Of a DNA stretch of 64,000 nt, positions 36,250-49,400 are shown piece after piece; the first letter of the stretch is position 1; each line of letters starts with the position of its first letter. A model generated the notes under the pieces. That model did no database searches, was not told where the DNA came from, and saw only the letters and a program-made list of their open reading frames with translations. Made by a program: the position numbers and the translations under genes. The stretch lies in the NCBI GenBank assembly GCA_018881555.1, contig JACAXG010000025.1, positions 5,277,899-5,341,898 on the forward strand, given 5' to 3'. Source of the DNA: Amblyornis subalaris. Lineage: Eukaryota; Chordata; Aves; Passeriformes; Ptilonorhynchidae.

Positions 36250-36790
36250 CCGGCACATATAGCGCCGACACAGCCCGATGAGCCCCAGCCCCGCTGCTGA
36301 GGCTCAGCCTCACGTCCAGGGAGGGGGGATGAGCCTCGGACGGGACTGATGCTTTATCCCCTCTTCTCTCAAGGCTGGTCCAGAGCCTTCCTGCCTAGCC
36401 CTCCTGGAAGGCGATCAGAGGTGGCCCCAGGGGTCCCAGAAGAGCCACGGGAATCTCTCGTTAGTGGCCCCGGCCTGAAGAGGAAGGAGGCCATCGGGGT
36501 AGCGGACCCGCACCCGCACCCACGGTCTGCGCCCCGCTCCCGGCCGGCGAGGGTGATGCTTGTCAAAATCAGATTTCGTGACTGATTGACTGATTGATTA
36601 CCCGACTGCTCAGCGGCTGAACGGGCCGGGATTATCTTCCCGAGGGGCGTACACGAAACTAGAGCTGAAGATGCATCCTTCCCTCCCCTGGCGGGGTGCG
36701 CGCCGGCGGCCGGAGCGCCTGGAGCCGGCCCCGCACTGCACCCGCACAGGCGCGGGAAGGCACACCTGAGCCCAGGCGCTCCGGCTTAAT
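36250..36790. other. Second CpG-rich block upstream of the CNTNAP5 promoter
   Basis: CpG-dense sequence resumes after an AT-rich break at about 36100-36245, which contains a T tract and a TTATATAAAATTTA stretch. It includes dense blocks near 36480-36550 and 36620-36760. It is probably the distal part of the same hypomethylated promoter domain. No ORF within it is recognisable. Confidence 0.6.
36579..36599 (+). repeat. TGAC/TGAT short tandem repeat
   Basis: Alternating TGAC and TGAT tetramers in the CpG-island shore upstream of CNTNAP5. Confidence 0.7.
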
Positions 36791-36822
36791 CACTGCTGAG
36801 GTCTAACCTTGCTGCTTTGCTG

Positions 36823-36830
36823 CGACGTCA
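36823..36830. promoter_or_regulatory. CRE-like site (CGACGTCA)
   Basis: The sequence CGACGTCA differs from the palindromic CREB/ATF site TGACGTCA at one base. It lies at the outer edge of the CpG-rich domain, about 0.9 kb upstream of the predicted start site. CpG-containing CREs near CpG islands are often functional in neurons, which would suit a neuronal adhesion gene, but a single motif is weak evidence. Confidence 0.3.
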
Positions 36831-38494
36831 CCCCACATCAATAGAGTGCTGCATCAAAGTCAGGCCAAAATTGCATTAGCGATTCCGTTGTAATCTGCAA
36901 GGAGAGTGTTTGGATCAAGTCTTGGGGAGGTGGGGGGAAAGCCNCTCGAAAGCCACTGGTGCTCAGCCGTAATCTCTCACAGTGGTGAGGAATAATCAGA
37001 AGAAATAGACTGTTCACCAAAGTCATCCTGACTTGCCAACACAGAGCAGAAGTTTAAATTGCTGGCATGCTGTAAGCTTCATTTTAAAAAGTAAAGAGGG
37101 TGAAGGAAAGACATCNTGCTTAGCTGTTAGGCTCTAACTGTATCAGAGAGGTGTCAGGGGGACATCTTAGCTTTAAAGGAGTAGTCAGCTTGGAAAACGA
37201 AAGTCCACATTTAAAAATTGACCTAATTATTTCACTTTCTGTTGTTACAAGTGACACAAGTGACACAAGGTTAAACAGGAAGGATAGCTGCCTAACACCA
37301 AGGCTTTCAGTCAGAGTCAATAAAGGATTTAGTCAGACAAAACTAAGACTTAGGAGGAACTTAAAAGCCTAATGAGCTCTACAAGTGTTTAATTTTTGAC
37401 TTCTAATACATCCGAACACACCAAGGTTTCAATCTTTGCACATGCAAAGACCTGACCCAGTTGCTCACTTGTGTCTGAGCAGAATGAGATTCTGGAGCTA
37501 AGGGTGGCAGTCAGACCAAGGCTAATGAATCTGCGTGAGGTGTCTGCTTCCCCTCACACAGGTCCTGATGGAGGTATTAAACTGATCCCCCAGGAGAGCT
37601 TTGGTTTGTGCAAGGGTACGGGCACCATTGCATCTGAGCAGGCCCATTTTTGAAGGTAGTGAGATCTGCTCATTTCCCTCAGTGGATGGGGAGAGAGAGT
37701 CTCCTATTCATGTTTTCTGATCCTGGTCGGAAACATATTACCTTCTCCATACTGATCATATACAAGACTCTGGCCCAGTAACTAAGAACTGTATTCCTTT
37801 GCTGCATTAGGCTAGGAAGCTGGAGTACTGGGAAAATTATGCTATTAACTTGACTTTTTCAGGTGAGTGATCAAGCTTTAGAAGTGCTAGCAGTGCTTCC
37901 AGAGCTACCACTTGAGTAAAGCTAAGCAGTAGAATATGTCAGAAATCTTAAGCCACAGTGGATTTTCTCTGGAGACACAAGTGTTTGACACACTCACAAC
38001 CTTGCAGCTATGTATTCTGAAATTAGCAGAGGAGTTCAAAAGAAGGAAATTAAAAATGGGGAGGGGTGTTCCATGCTTTCCTTTTAAAAAATAATTAAAA
38101 TTAAATTGACTGTGTTTCAAATATTTTCAGTGTCTCTTTAAACTCTCTGGCACATTGGTACACTTTTTAACTGAATCACTGAACTAATTAGTGGCTTGTT
38201 TATAGGAAAACAGATGTGGAAATGAATTATGCAGTCTAATTAAAAGCTATCAGTAAATATGAGCCCCATCTTGCAATGCATCCCAGTGGTCACCAATATA
38301 GACCTGACTGCAGAATCTGGACCCCAGTTACTATATTGGTTTTCAAATCACCCTTATGAGACACACCTTTTCCATAATCTCCTTTGTATCATAAATGCCA
38401 GGCAGGTGCCTTAAGATTTGTGAATGTTTGGGTGCAGGAGCACTACAACTAGAGAAGTTATGACCAGAGTGGAGGGCTATGCAGCTGTTTGTTG

Positions 38495-38590
38495 CAAGAA
38501 ATTATGTAAATAATGTCGTGTTTAAGGGCTTTTTGCCAGCAAGATTTTTATTAGAGTGAATTTATTAATTACTATTAAAGCTGTTCAGAC
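38495..38590. promoter_or_regulatory. AT-rich homeodomain/POU-type motif cluster (candidate enhancer)
   Basis: Contains ATTATGTAAATAATG (octamer/POU-like, nearly palindromic), TTTTATTAGAG and TTTATTAATTACTATTAAAG in under 100 bp, without simple-repeat structure. It lies about 2.6 kb upstream of the predicted CNTNAP5 start site. No conservation data are available here. Confidence 0.25.
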
Positions 38591-41249
38591 AAAAACTGTG
38601 GCTCATCATCAATTACAGATCTGAGTACCCTGGATTTTGGGAAAGCTCAGTTGTTTATTTAGTTTTAGTGTATCTGGACTTCATTCAAAATTATGGCAGT
38701 GGTTGCCACTGAAGGTGTTTCAAAGCCTTGGCAATGAGTGGAGGCTTTGTTACACCGGTAGCTATTAGTCCTTTCTAACACAGCAGCTTTCTAACTCCTT
38801 TCTAACTCTTCCATTCACTGGGGCATGTTTTCTCCTCCTCAGTGAAAGCAAAATAGACCTTAGCACTGAAGACCCTGAGATCTTCCCTTTCCATGTCTGC
38901 CTCTTCTTTGATAAGTTTCATTTATAGCCTTTTGCCAGTCACTCGATGTTCACTCCCTGTTTGCTAAACAAGGGGAACACACCGATACCTCATCTTGTTC
39001 ATGTGGCAGGAGGAGAAATATCCTAANGTCTGGCACCTGTTCAGAACCTGCAGCCATGGTGATCACAATTTCAGAGGCAGTGCAGATCATCATTGTGTCA
39101 TCTGGGACTGTACTGGAATGGCTGTGTTAGTTCTGGGTGACAAAGCCTGACATGGGCAGCTGAGTACCTGTGTTAGTGCCGCCCAGGACACCAGCAGTGC
39201 ATGACCTGCGTGATGGGAAGAGGAAGACAAACGAAGAGGAAGACAACCAGTAGCTGGTCCTATCACAGACTTACCGGCTTTACAATGCAAGCCACAAATT
39301 GCTGTAATTGAGTATTCGAGTTTTTTAGCGCCGGTGTCCTCGAGTCTATTCTACCAGTCTGGAGCCTTGTTATTTGAGCTGAAAGAACCATTTGTGGGAA
39401 TTAGATGAGAGACTATGAATAGGAGAGCACAGAAAAGACATGAACACATAAGGAAGAGCAGGAAAATCTGAAAATCACTGCCACCAGGGAGGTAAGGGTA
39501 TTCATTTTCGAAGGAGAAAGCTTTTTTATTTAAATATTTATCTGAGTAGGTAAGTTTATCTGTGATCAGAGAAACTTGTTTTCTTTCCTAGAGTCAGTAA
39601 ACAGCATTAGTACTGCTATAACCCGTGTTGAGTTTGCCACTAGAAGTGATAGCAGTTTAGCCCATGAATGCAAACAATCCAGCTGTTTGGGTAATTGCAG
39701 CTGGAAGCTGTATCTCTGACCCTGACTGTATAGCACTCATGGAAGGAGAATGGCATTACATATATGCAAACTTAATTGTACATGGCTTTTGGAGCACATA
39801 TTGCTGTTTCCTGGTGATAACTAGGAATTTGTCTGAAGAATATGTTTCCCATCAAAAAACCTAAAGGTCACATAAAAAAAATCCTAAAGGTCATTTTATT
39901 TCTTTTTCCGTTAGAGTATTCCTCTATAGATAGAAAGGACTCATTCATTAAAGAGAATATGTGGGAAGTTTTCATAAAACACATCGACCTCAACCAGGTG
40001 AGTGCAACAGCAGGCTGCTCATTATCCTTGGATAGTTCCACAGCATACCTAAGTCCAGAGGATAGGAAAATTTAATGATCTGCTGGGATAATCTGATGGC
40101 CAGTAGCATTTTTGAGANGCATGCTGAGATTAGGTAAAAGAAATCGGATGTCAAACTGTGCAGCAATTATTGGAAGACAAAGAACTGAAATCACCACTTC
40201 CTCCCCCTCGCCTTTCCCCACATTTCACCACTGTCTGCTGGTATTATGCCTTTCATTACATTATCTTGTCTGCCTATGAAGACACTTGTGTCAATCATGG
40301 CCAGATACAGCTACCGGTCTTAAAAGATCAATAACCTGAGTAAATAATAGTACAAATGGCCATGGCTACAAATTACCTGGGGACTGAAANTGACCTTATT
40401 TGGGACACACTCCTCCCTGGTGTGGTTTCAGTGACATTGTGTGTTGCAGTGCAGGAAAGAGTCACAGAGGACACCAGCCATGGTCTGCTGTCTGTGCTGG
40501 TTCCCTACCCAGCACAGTGGTCAGCTCCTGCTGGGCCAGGCATAGTTGTCCCTGAGCAATGCCACTTTTTTACTGAAATGCAGCATCCTACTGGTGCATT
40601 TATTGTCTCAGAACCAGCTGCCCACCAGCGTCCAATAAAGGGATGGACTTCATGAGGTGTTGGCATAAATGCAAACCCCAATTCTGTGATCTCATCAACC
40701 ACAATCAGCCCTGAAGAGAGAACTCACACACAAACTAAGTAATGCAACTTTTTCCTCTTGTTTTGAAGCCACACAAACTACAATGAAGAAACCCCTAAAA
40801 GGTCCCTGCACAGTTAGGTGTCACAGGATGGATGTAATCCTTGGAGTACAGCTGGCTAGCTAATGGGAACATACTGTAATAAGGGCCATGAGTCCCAGCT
40901 GAGGTCAAAGCCCAGCATCTGCCTCATAGTACTTAGAAACTTCAAGGCAAACAGGACCAAAAAAAATTAGATTTAGCAAAAATCTGCATTTGCTAGACAT
41001 CCCGGTTCAGACTACAGAGTTGGAATGCAAAAGTGTTTTCTGTATGAATGCCTTTTTCCAAATGTAAAGAAGACAGCTTTACTTGTCACTCACTGGTGGC
41101 TATCAAACTCCATTTTGCAGAGATTTAGTCATTCAGTCATGGAATTATAGTGTCTGCCATGTCACTGATGTGAGTAATGACATGTAATGAATAGACACTG
41201 GGATAGATTTTCACAAGCAATTAGTGATTTTTCATGAACAACCAAGGTA

Positions 41250-41261
41250 CCCCTTAAGGGG
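41250..41261. other. 12-bp perfect palindrome CCCCTTAAGGGG
   Basis: Self-complementary 12-mer in otherwise unremarkable flank sequence. It may be chance, or a dimeric protein-binding site. Confidence 0.3.
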
Positions 41262-42156
41262 CGATTTTTTTCAGAATGATTTGGGCCTTTACTTCCTGAA
41301 TATCAGAGCCATGATCTGCCTGCTCAAAAAAGACAGCTAAAAGGAGAGGCATCCAATATCATTATCCTCTATTGAACATTTGCACCTCAGTCTACCACTA
41401 ATCCATAGTCTCATGCTCTAGGAGAGAAACAATCACCCAGGCCTATATGCGTAACAAACAACTTTGAATGTCTCCATGATTTTACTGAGGAAGTTTGCAA
41501 GGAGTGAAAAAGAGAGCTAATTTCATCAAATAAATCATTCGTGACAAATGGCTCATCCAGTGCTTGCACTCAGAAAATTATTATTAGCAACAGCTGGGCT
41601 GGGTATGACAACCTATATTCAGGCATTCTCTTTACTTTTCTGCCTGTCCTTCACTAATCTCTCATTGTGGATAGAGGTCAGAGAGGAGTGAAAAGTGGAA
41701 AGTTGTGTGGAAGCTAATGCAATCATTAGGTCATTTTTAACCTTGCTGCAATTATCATACAGAAGGAGTCAAATGAGAATAATGAAAGGCAAGGTGGTAA
41801 TTTAGACTCCTTTGAAAAAGAGGAAGAAATGAATATACCTTCTCTCAGAAGCCATCAGGATTTCTAGGTTCAATCCTGTGGGAATGAGCAGCTGCTGAGC
41901 ACTCCTGTGTTGCTCGCTTCTCAGCATAGGCACAGGATATTCAGAATCTCGGGCCCATGCTTTTGCAGAAACCTGCCTTTCTAAAGGCTGACGCTGTAAT
42001 TTCTTTGATGCAGACGCTGAAGGACATGGAACAGAAAATGAGATTAATAGAGGTTCTTTAGTCACAGTATCACTGAGCTGCTTCTGGACAAAGTACTTGC
42101 CGAGGGCTGGGCTGAAAGTTAATCTGACCTAAACTGTGAAAATTCCCATTTATTTA

Positions 42157-42246
42157 TGTGTTTGTGTATGTGTGTGTGTGTGTATCTGTATACACACATG
42201 CATATATACACATATATATGTGTACATAAGTGTATGCAGACACACA
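42157..42246 (+). repeat. (TG)n microsatellite with adjoining TA/CA-rich low-complexity tail
   Basis: A TG run at about 42158-42184 passes into mixed TACACA/CATATA sequence. It includes an 18-bp perfect palindrome (42207-42224) centred on ACATATATATGT. The block has TG-rich and CA-rich halves and could form a hairpin or cruciform. Confidence 0.8.
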
Positions 42247-43218
42247 GAAGTCTGTGTAAAACAGGAAATCAAATAAGGTAAACTCACCCCTCACTAGGAG
42301 ATCCATTTATTTCCTACCTACTGACTAAAAATGTTTATTTCCTCTAGGAAGTGAATGCATTTGCATCAGAATGAAACAATTCCACGTAGACCTACCACTG
42401 TCTTTTCAAAGCAAAGTGATTTTAACTCCGTGAGAGAGAGATGATTATACAGTAACGTNTAGGCCTGAGTCAGACACGCTCATCTTAGTTCTGACTGGAG
42501 CCAGCTTGAGGTATAGGAAGCCTCTGCTTTCTGCCAGCCTGGGTTGCAGATTGCTCTGGAGTTAATGAATCCCTCCTACTCACTAAAGATCTGCTGACAA
42601 CACGAGAATATTAACGTATTGTAACTATGTACAAGGGTAGATATTCAGAGGTTCTTTTGCAATCAATGTATTTTGCTTTAGTTATTAAAAAAATCATTAG
42701 TGATTTGAGCAACCACTATCAAAACTAAGCCAAAATTAAAAGTCTTATTTGATGCACTTTTTTTTTTCTGACTCTTAGGGGCTGTTTTTTGCTTGTTACA
42801 AGGATAATTATATTGGATGATGATGTGAGTTCCAGGATAGGGAAGAAAATCAAACTCACTGTTGAGAATTTTTATATTCAGAATTTAAACTAGAGCAAAC
42901 AAGTCCCATCATATTCCCATGGAGGAGGGGGAATCCCAGTCAGCCAAACCTTCTGTTCACTTACTAGATGTGTGTTGAATCATTGAGGTTCAGGCAGAAA
43001 ACGTGTGAGAGTACCACAGATTTCACTAAGCCTGCATGAAGGGAGCCTTCTTGGCTGTGTGCAGGGCTGAAGTGAAGTGAAGTGAGCAGCGAAGTGCAGC
43101 AAACAGTGCCCTGGAGGTCACCAAAACCCCAGATTTCAACCTGTCATCCACACAGTTTGAAAATGAGGTAAGTTGGAGCTTGAGACTGGATTCAGNCTCA
43201 CTTTCAAAGGTTGCAGAG

Positions 43219-43425
43219 ATGTATCCATCAAAAGGCAGGAGTAAACCACAGATAGAGTGTGGCAGAGCTAGGAGGCTAGCCCAAGTTGTCTTTGCTTTCT
43301 TAATTGGATTCATTGTCCTATATTATCTCTTCTTCAGTTTGAAAATCAGTTTCATAAATGTAACAACTCAAGAGAATTATAGCCATCTGGGGCAACAGCA
43401 TACAACTCTAATTCTATCTGAATAG
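43219..43425 (+). CDS. Hypothetical 68-residue single-pass membrane ORF
   Basis: A small ORF starting at ATG 43219. It has a basic N-terminal part (MYPSKGRSKPQ...GRARR), a hydrophobic stretch VVFAFLIGFIVLYYLFF (about residues 24-40), an Asn-Val-Thr sequon after it, and a polar C-terminus ending LILSE. The basic-before-hydrophobic pattern suggests a type II signal anchor. The same frame stays open upstream to about 43088 and is crossed by a consensus GAG|GTAAGT donor near 43167. I recognise no family. Hydrophobic ORFs of this size arise by chance in AT-rich DNA, so this is only a candidate. Confidence 0.12.
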   Translation: MYPSKGRSKPQIECGRARRLAQVVFAFLIGFIVLYYLFFSLKISFINVTTQENYSHLGQQHTTLILSE

Positions 43426-46400
43426 GCAGCAAAATACAGCAGAAACACCTTACTTGGCTTTGTGTCTCCTTCAAGGGGTTAAGATGTTCATTGACGGCAG
43501 ATCCAGGCAGCAGAGAATCTCAACAGTGACAGGAAGGTCACAGGCACTCAGCTGTGCTCCATAGAAACCTTTAGCATTGTCTAATATGAAGAATCAAGTG
43601 TGGAAATGAGCAGTATGTATTGACATGTACTTGTGTTAGTACCACTTACGTAATTTAATTTATTATGAGCAACTTAATTCCCACAGTGCAATAATAACAG
43701 ATGGATAAACAAGATGCAATGTATTGTTCGCTTGATGACAATGATCACATAATTCCAGCTTCAATGCTTTTAACTGTTTGCATGAAACACTGATTAATAA
43801 AGCTTTGAAAGGCTGTCAGACAAAGATATATGAACAAAATTATTCCCCAGTATAAAATCTAGTGAAGCTGTATCAGGGATGAACATGATCTATTCTGTCC
43901 AACATGTTCTCCTTGACAAAGGCTGAGCAGTGACTACAACCAACTATAATCATTGCCTTCTGCTTTCATTCTTTTTGAATCTACTTTTTCATCCATTTAG
44001 ACCCTAAGCCTTTGAGAAACAGCCATCTTCTTCCCCATCTATTCGTGCTCTGGTTCTGATCCCACTATGAAGGTTGTAGAAGCACAATATTACCATAGGT
44101 CAAGGATTACACAAACAATTATAGCACTCTGCCAGCGCGTCAGTGAGAAAAAGTCACAATACCAAGAAAGGAAACAAGAAACACAAAGAGCTTAGGAAGA
44201 TGGAGAGTAATTCAGTTACAACAAACCCATGTTACTGGAGATGCATTCTGTGGATTAACATTACGGATACATCCACTTTGTTAAGTGGATACAGTTGTCT
44301 GCTGACACTGCTTCACTTGAGATGATTGTATTGTTGAGGTATCTCACAAAAACCGATACCGATTCATGTTAGTGATTTCAGCAAAACTACAACCCAGCTT
44401 TTAAGATTTTGAGTATTTTAAATTAAAGAACGGACCATGTAACGATCATTTTGGTTCTGAATTAGAAAATGTGTTTCTTAATAATTAAATTATTGGTCAG
44501 TGTCAGGAGAAAAAGGGATGCTTAACAAAAGATCAGATACCTGGCTATACCTAGGTGAAATCCTTCTCTTTTTTATCACCTCAACAGTGATTGAAATGAA
44601 AGGTCAAGGTTAAATCTGAGATGTTGTGCTTGTTAGGTGATATCACATGACTCTAGTTTGTGCTTCTGGTACCTAAGTTGTTTGGGGGTTTTTTGGAGAA
44701 TTATTTAATTTGCAAATCTGCTGAATATACCNTATTGCCCTTGGGAACTGCTATTTTGAAAACTACTGCTTAAACTTTCTGGGTTAAGCATCCCTTGATG
44801 GAACTGTACATAGCTCCACCTAATTTTAATGCTGACTTATATCAGCTGGATGTCATATGGTGCTAAAATGATATGCAGTAGCCAAATTCTAAAGGTTTTA
44901 TATAATTTTTAGCTACCTAGAGAAATCAAGAGTGTTTAGCTCTGGGGATTTTTGTGTTACCTTGTCTCACACTGATACAGGGGAGGATAACATCTAATGA
45001 AGGGGATGAGGAGCAAAATGGAGAGGACATGGAACAAAAGGATTTTTTTTAATTCTGTGCTAATCTTCACAGTTGTTTTTCTTTTTTCTTTTTTTTTTTT
45101 CCCCTTCCATAAGCTCTTCTTAAAGTGTAGATGATAGGCTATTTACTGGGAGTAATCCTGTTAGGGGGATAGCGCTGTATACATCTATCTCTCTATAGAT
45201 CTCATTCTACGGGGACACCAACATTTGAAATCAAAAAGTGATATCTAGATATCTAGCCCTATTTTTCTTAGAGAACTCATCTTTATTGCAGTCCATAATC
45301 TGTATCTGTGATGTCAAATCATGAAGCATAAACTGTAAAGCAGAGGTGAGAAAGACACTTAAAAAAAGATAAGTTTTGTCTTTTTGATATCAAGAGACTT
45401 AGGGCGAGAGGGCATCATGCAACATTCTCAGTAAGTGTTGAACAAGGGATCCCCTGCATGTCAGAGGGGTCTTGAAAGAGCCTGAACTAAACTCCAACAA
45501 GGGTGTAGGAAATCATTGCTATGAACTCAATGGCTTTTTGGATGGCTTTTTTTCTCTCACCCCAAGAACGGGGCCCAATTTTCTTACACCAGAATGACAG
45601 GCAGCAAACATACCCCNGTTCCAGAATACCCCAAATGCAAGAAAGATCCGGCCACAAGCTCTCTACTGTCTGACTTTTAGTCTGCTGAAAGACTAAATTA
45701 CACGCTTTCCTTCTCTATTATATACTCTTTTGAAGATAAACAGTTATTTTAATGGAACAGGAGATTGCATGATCATTGTGAAGTCCTTGAGCTTTCTGCT
45801 GGCTGCAGATTTCTCTGTTAAAGTCCAGATGAGCTGTACAATGTAAAAATGTATTTGGTAAGTTTTTCATTGACATTACTAGGAAGGTGTAATGACTGTC
45901 AGTCTGATGTCAGCGGGAGGTGCTGTCAAGAAGGGGAAGGAAAAAAAACCCTTAAAGCCCCCTGCAGACAATCAAGAAGAAATCTTGTACTCTTGAGTAA
46001 TTACAATTCTCAAAGAAAAAAATAGACTCGGATAAACCTGGAGGCACCTTTATGTTTTTTCTTTTGAAACCTTCCATCTCCCTGACATGACGCTTTGCTG
46101 TTCTGTCGTTTCTGTCATTGTGCCATGCTGGGATAGTTCTTTTTTCCAAGGNGGAGGGAATATTTTTGGTCCAAATACCCCACTGTGCCAATATTTAAGA
46201 CAAAGTCTTTGTTGAAACTTTTTAAAAAGTCTTTTAATGAACAAACAGATATATTCTTTGTCTGTTGGAAGAGAAGCTGCAATTATCAGGGGAATTTTAT
46301 TTNAAATGGCAAGTACATTTTAGATGTGGGTGGCAAGGTAGGCAGGCATCTCAGTGGTAGGTTATAGTCATGTTTGTTATGTACTTTGAATGTTACTTTT

Positions 46401-49400
46401 CTGATTTCAGTATGGTACTTTTTTTTCTGAGGTGCACAGGAAGCTTGGAGCAGTAAAGAGCCTCCCTTCCATGCCATTTTCCCACTTGTAAAGAAATCAC
46501 GACTGAAATTGCTGTTGTGAAGGTATGCAGTCACAGAAATTGCATCCCAGGGAGGTGTCATGTCTTGCTGCAAGTTATTGCTGTTCCTTTGTCTAGACAG
46601 AAAATGGCTGAACAACTCTCTTGTGTTACTCCCTTCCTGTTCTTTCCTGTGTGAATCCTTTTCACTGCTTTCTTTCTCATTCTATCAACATCCTTTTTCT
46701 TCTCAAGTAGTTCATGGGCCAGTCAGGCCATGTGCCATCAAATTGTGCCCTTCCTTATGACCTTTTTGGATCTCATATGGCTCTTAAAATCATCAATGAT
46801 GTGTTTTGGTTTTGCTTTGTTTTAGTTTGGTTTGTTGGGTTTGTTGGATTTTCTTCATGTTTCAAATTTATGTTGCCTTTGACTGCTTCTTTCTTCCTTG
46901 GAAGTCCATTGTACTGTCTGCATTGTTTCTATCTCTACTTTCTAACTCTTCCATCAGTGCTCCTCCAGGCTTAAGAGCTCCAGTGAGAGCTGCAGCTGGA
47001 GCTGCTGTCTTTAGCTTTGCTTCCTGTTTTCCAGTTTGGGAGAAACACTTTTATCCCACTAGTGGCCATTTCCCTATTCACTCTTTTTCATTGCTTTGCA
47101 TGTTGCTTTGTTATTACTATCTTTACAAACCTATCTTCACCTGTCACTGTCTGCCCTTGATTTAAAAAATGGAGGGCAGGCTGTGCATCTTGCTGCACAG
47201 AGGAAATACTGCTGATAGAAAGCTGCAGGGCTGAAGCCAATGGCTCAAACTTTTCTATGCAAGATTTTCCTACAACCTCGTCTTCTTGATCTATGGCTGT
47301 TTTATGACAGTGAAGCAGCCACAGATTAGATTCATCTGGCCTAGTGCTTTCATATTTCATCTCTGTATATGTTGAAATGTATTTGCTATTTGCTCTGTAT
47401 ATTTGCTATCGCTCCTTTGTATTCGATGAAGTGATTTTTCCATCTTGCAAAGGCTCTTTGAGTGGGACTCAGCAGTGTAAGTAGGGGCATATAGTACTAT
47501 TTTAACCATTGTAGGGTTTCCTGTTTGGCCAGTTTTCACCTCTCCAGAAGGGTGCGAGGCTTGCACAGGTCGAGTGCTCCGTGCAGATGGCTCATACTGC
47601 TGTGGGATGCTTTACCCTTCTGCAACTGAGCATTAAATGGCTGTCACTAAACAATGCAGCATCTCTCATCTTATCTTGCCATCCTAAGCTTCCTCTGGCA
47701 GCTTTTCAGGAAGTCAGAGGAGTCACACTTGTGCAGAAACCAAACAGAGGGACAAATCATAGCAAATGGGAAACAAACCCGTATTACAGAACAGTGCTTT
47801 CCTAGTGCAAATACCCCTGAGTGAAAATATAGAGTCAGGCATAATAGTGAAAGAGAAAAATAGAAAAAGGTAAAATAGAAGTAAAACAAAATAAAACATT
47901 AAAAGTAGCCTTATCAGAAAGCCCTGCTAACCTCAGCCATTGTAGAAGTCTGACTGGACTGCCCATCCCTCTCTATGGCATTTTTTTAGCTTAACCCTCA
48001 CCTTGAGAAATACACGTTCACTACTGCAGGTCTTGGGCATAATCTTCTACTAGAAACCTTTTTTTTTTTTTCTGTTAAATGCTTTTCCTGAATCCAGTTG
48101 TAGTCCATTTTGAAATAGTGTCACCATGCGCACTGAAACTGGCATACACTTGTTTATTACTACAGGGACAAAATGATTTTCACAGTTCCTCTTTCAAAGA
48201 TCTGAGCCCAGCTGTAATTCCACTGAATTAAACTCATTAGTATGAGGTCCTTACCCATATTTATGTCTTACCAAAAACCCCAAAACATTATTGCTGGATA
48301 AATTAGAATGTGAAATATATATCTCCTTTTTTATGGCATGTTTCCTCCTTCCTTTATGGACTTTATATCCCACGTGGAAAAGTCAAGACAGAAATTTCCA
48401 CCTATTATTTCTTAAAAATAAACTACCAACAAAATTCTCTGTAATTACAGGGAGTCTCAAAATGTTAGAGGGAATATTGAAATGTTGACAGGTGTCTAAC
48501 ATCCACTGGTGAGGAATGAGCAATTTAGCTAGGATGAGCTAATGATGTATTTCCAGTGGTAAGTAACAGTTCTCTGTCCTGGATAAAAATGATTATTTTA
48601 ATAAGGCTTGAAATCGTAGGCATGATAAGTGCTGTGATAGTACGTAGGATGAACCAGTATGCAAAAATAAAAACACTAAATGGAGCTTGAGCAGGGATCC
48701 TCTGAGGGATTATTAAAGATTATAACAATAGTCTGTTAGCCATGGAAATAAGATTTATATGACTTTGCATAAAACAATTATTTGCAATCTGAAATAAAAA
48801 AAAAACCCCAAAAGCAGTTTCCCCCTCCGTCTTTTTCTGTCTTTAAAAAAATACTCTGCTTCTTAATATTTAACATGCCTATTCCCACTTTATTGTTTTT
48901 TTTGTTTTGAAGGATGATACACAACTCAATTCTACTACTACTTACAGACTTCAGGATATATCTCAGGCTATCATGTTAATATTGCAGGAAAGTCTATTTT
49001 TTTTAGGGTGCAGGCTGGGGTTACTGTTGATATCTTTGTTGCATTTTATGAGCAACAATATTAGACAGAAACTGTCCTGGAAGAGGCTCATGGTCTGTTA
49101 CAAAACAGTTCCTGTGGTGTGCCACATCTCTCCTGGTAGCCAAGGGTACATCAATTTTTTCACTTTCTGTCTCTAATTGTCTCCTCACACCCTTTTTCCT
49201 GTGTTACCTGAAAGGTCTTTTGGGAGAAGCTGACCAAATCTACTGCACAAGGCTGTGCTTGGCACAACAGGACAGAGATCTTGGCTAGAGATTTTTGGCA
49301 AGGCAGTGATATAGATACTACACTGATAATAAAGGTTTCACACAGAAAGATCAATAGCTACAAGACATAAGTGCTTTAAAGCCTCCTCTCTTTTATGATT

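Noticed and set aside
43026..43313. 95-codon minus-strand ORF
   Set aside because: It is antisense to the more protein-like plus-strand frame and has no recognisable feature.
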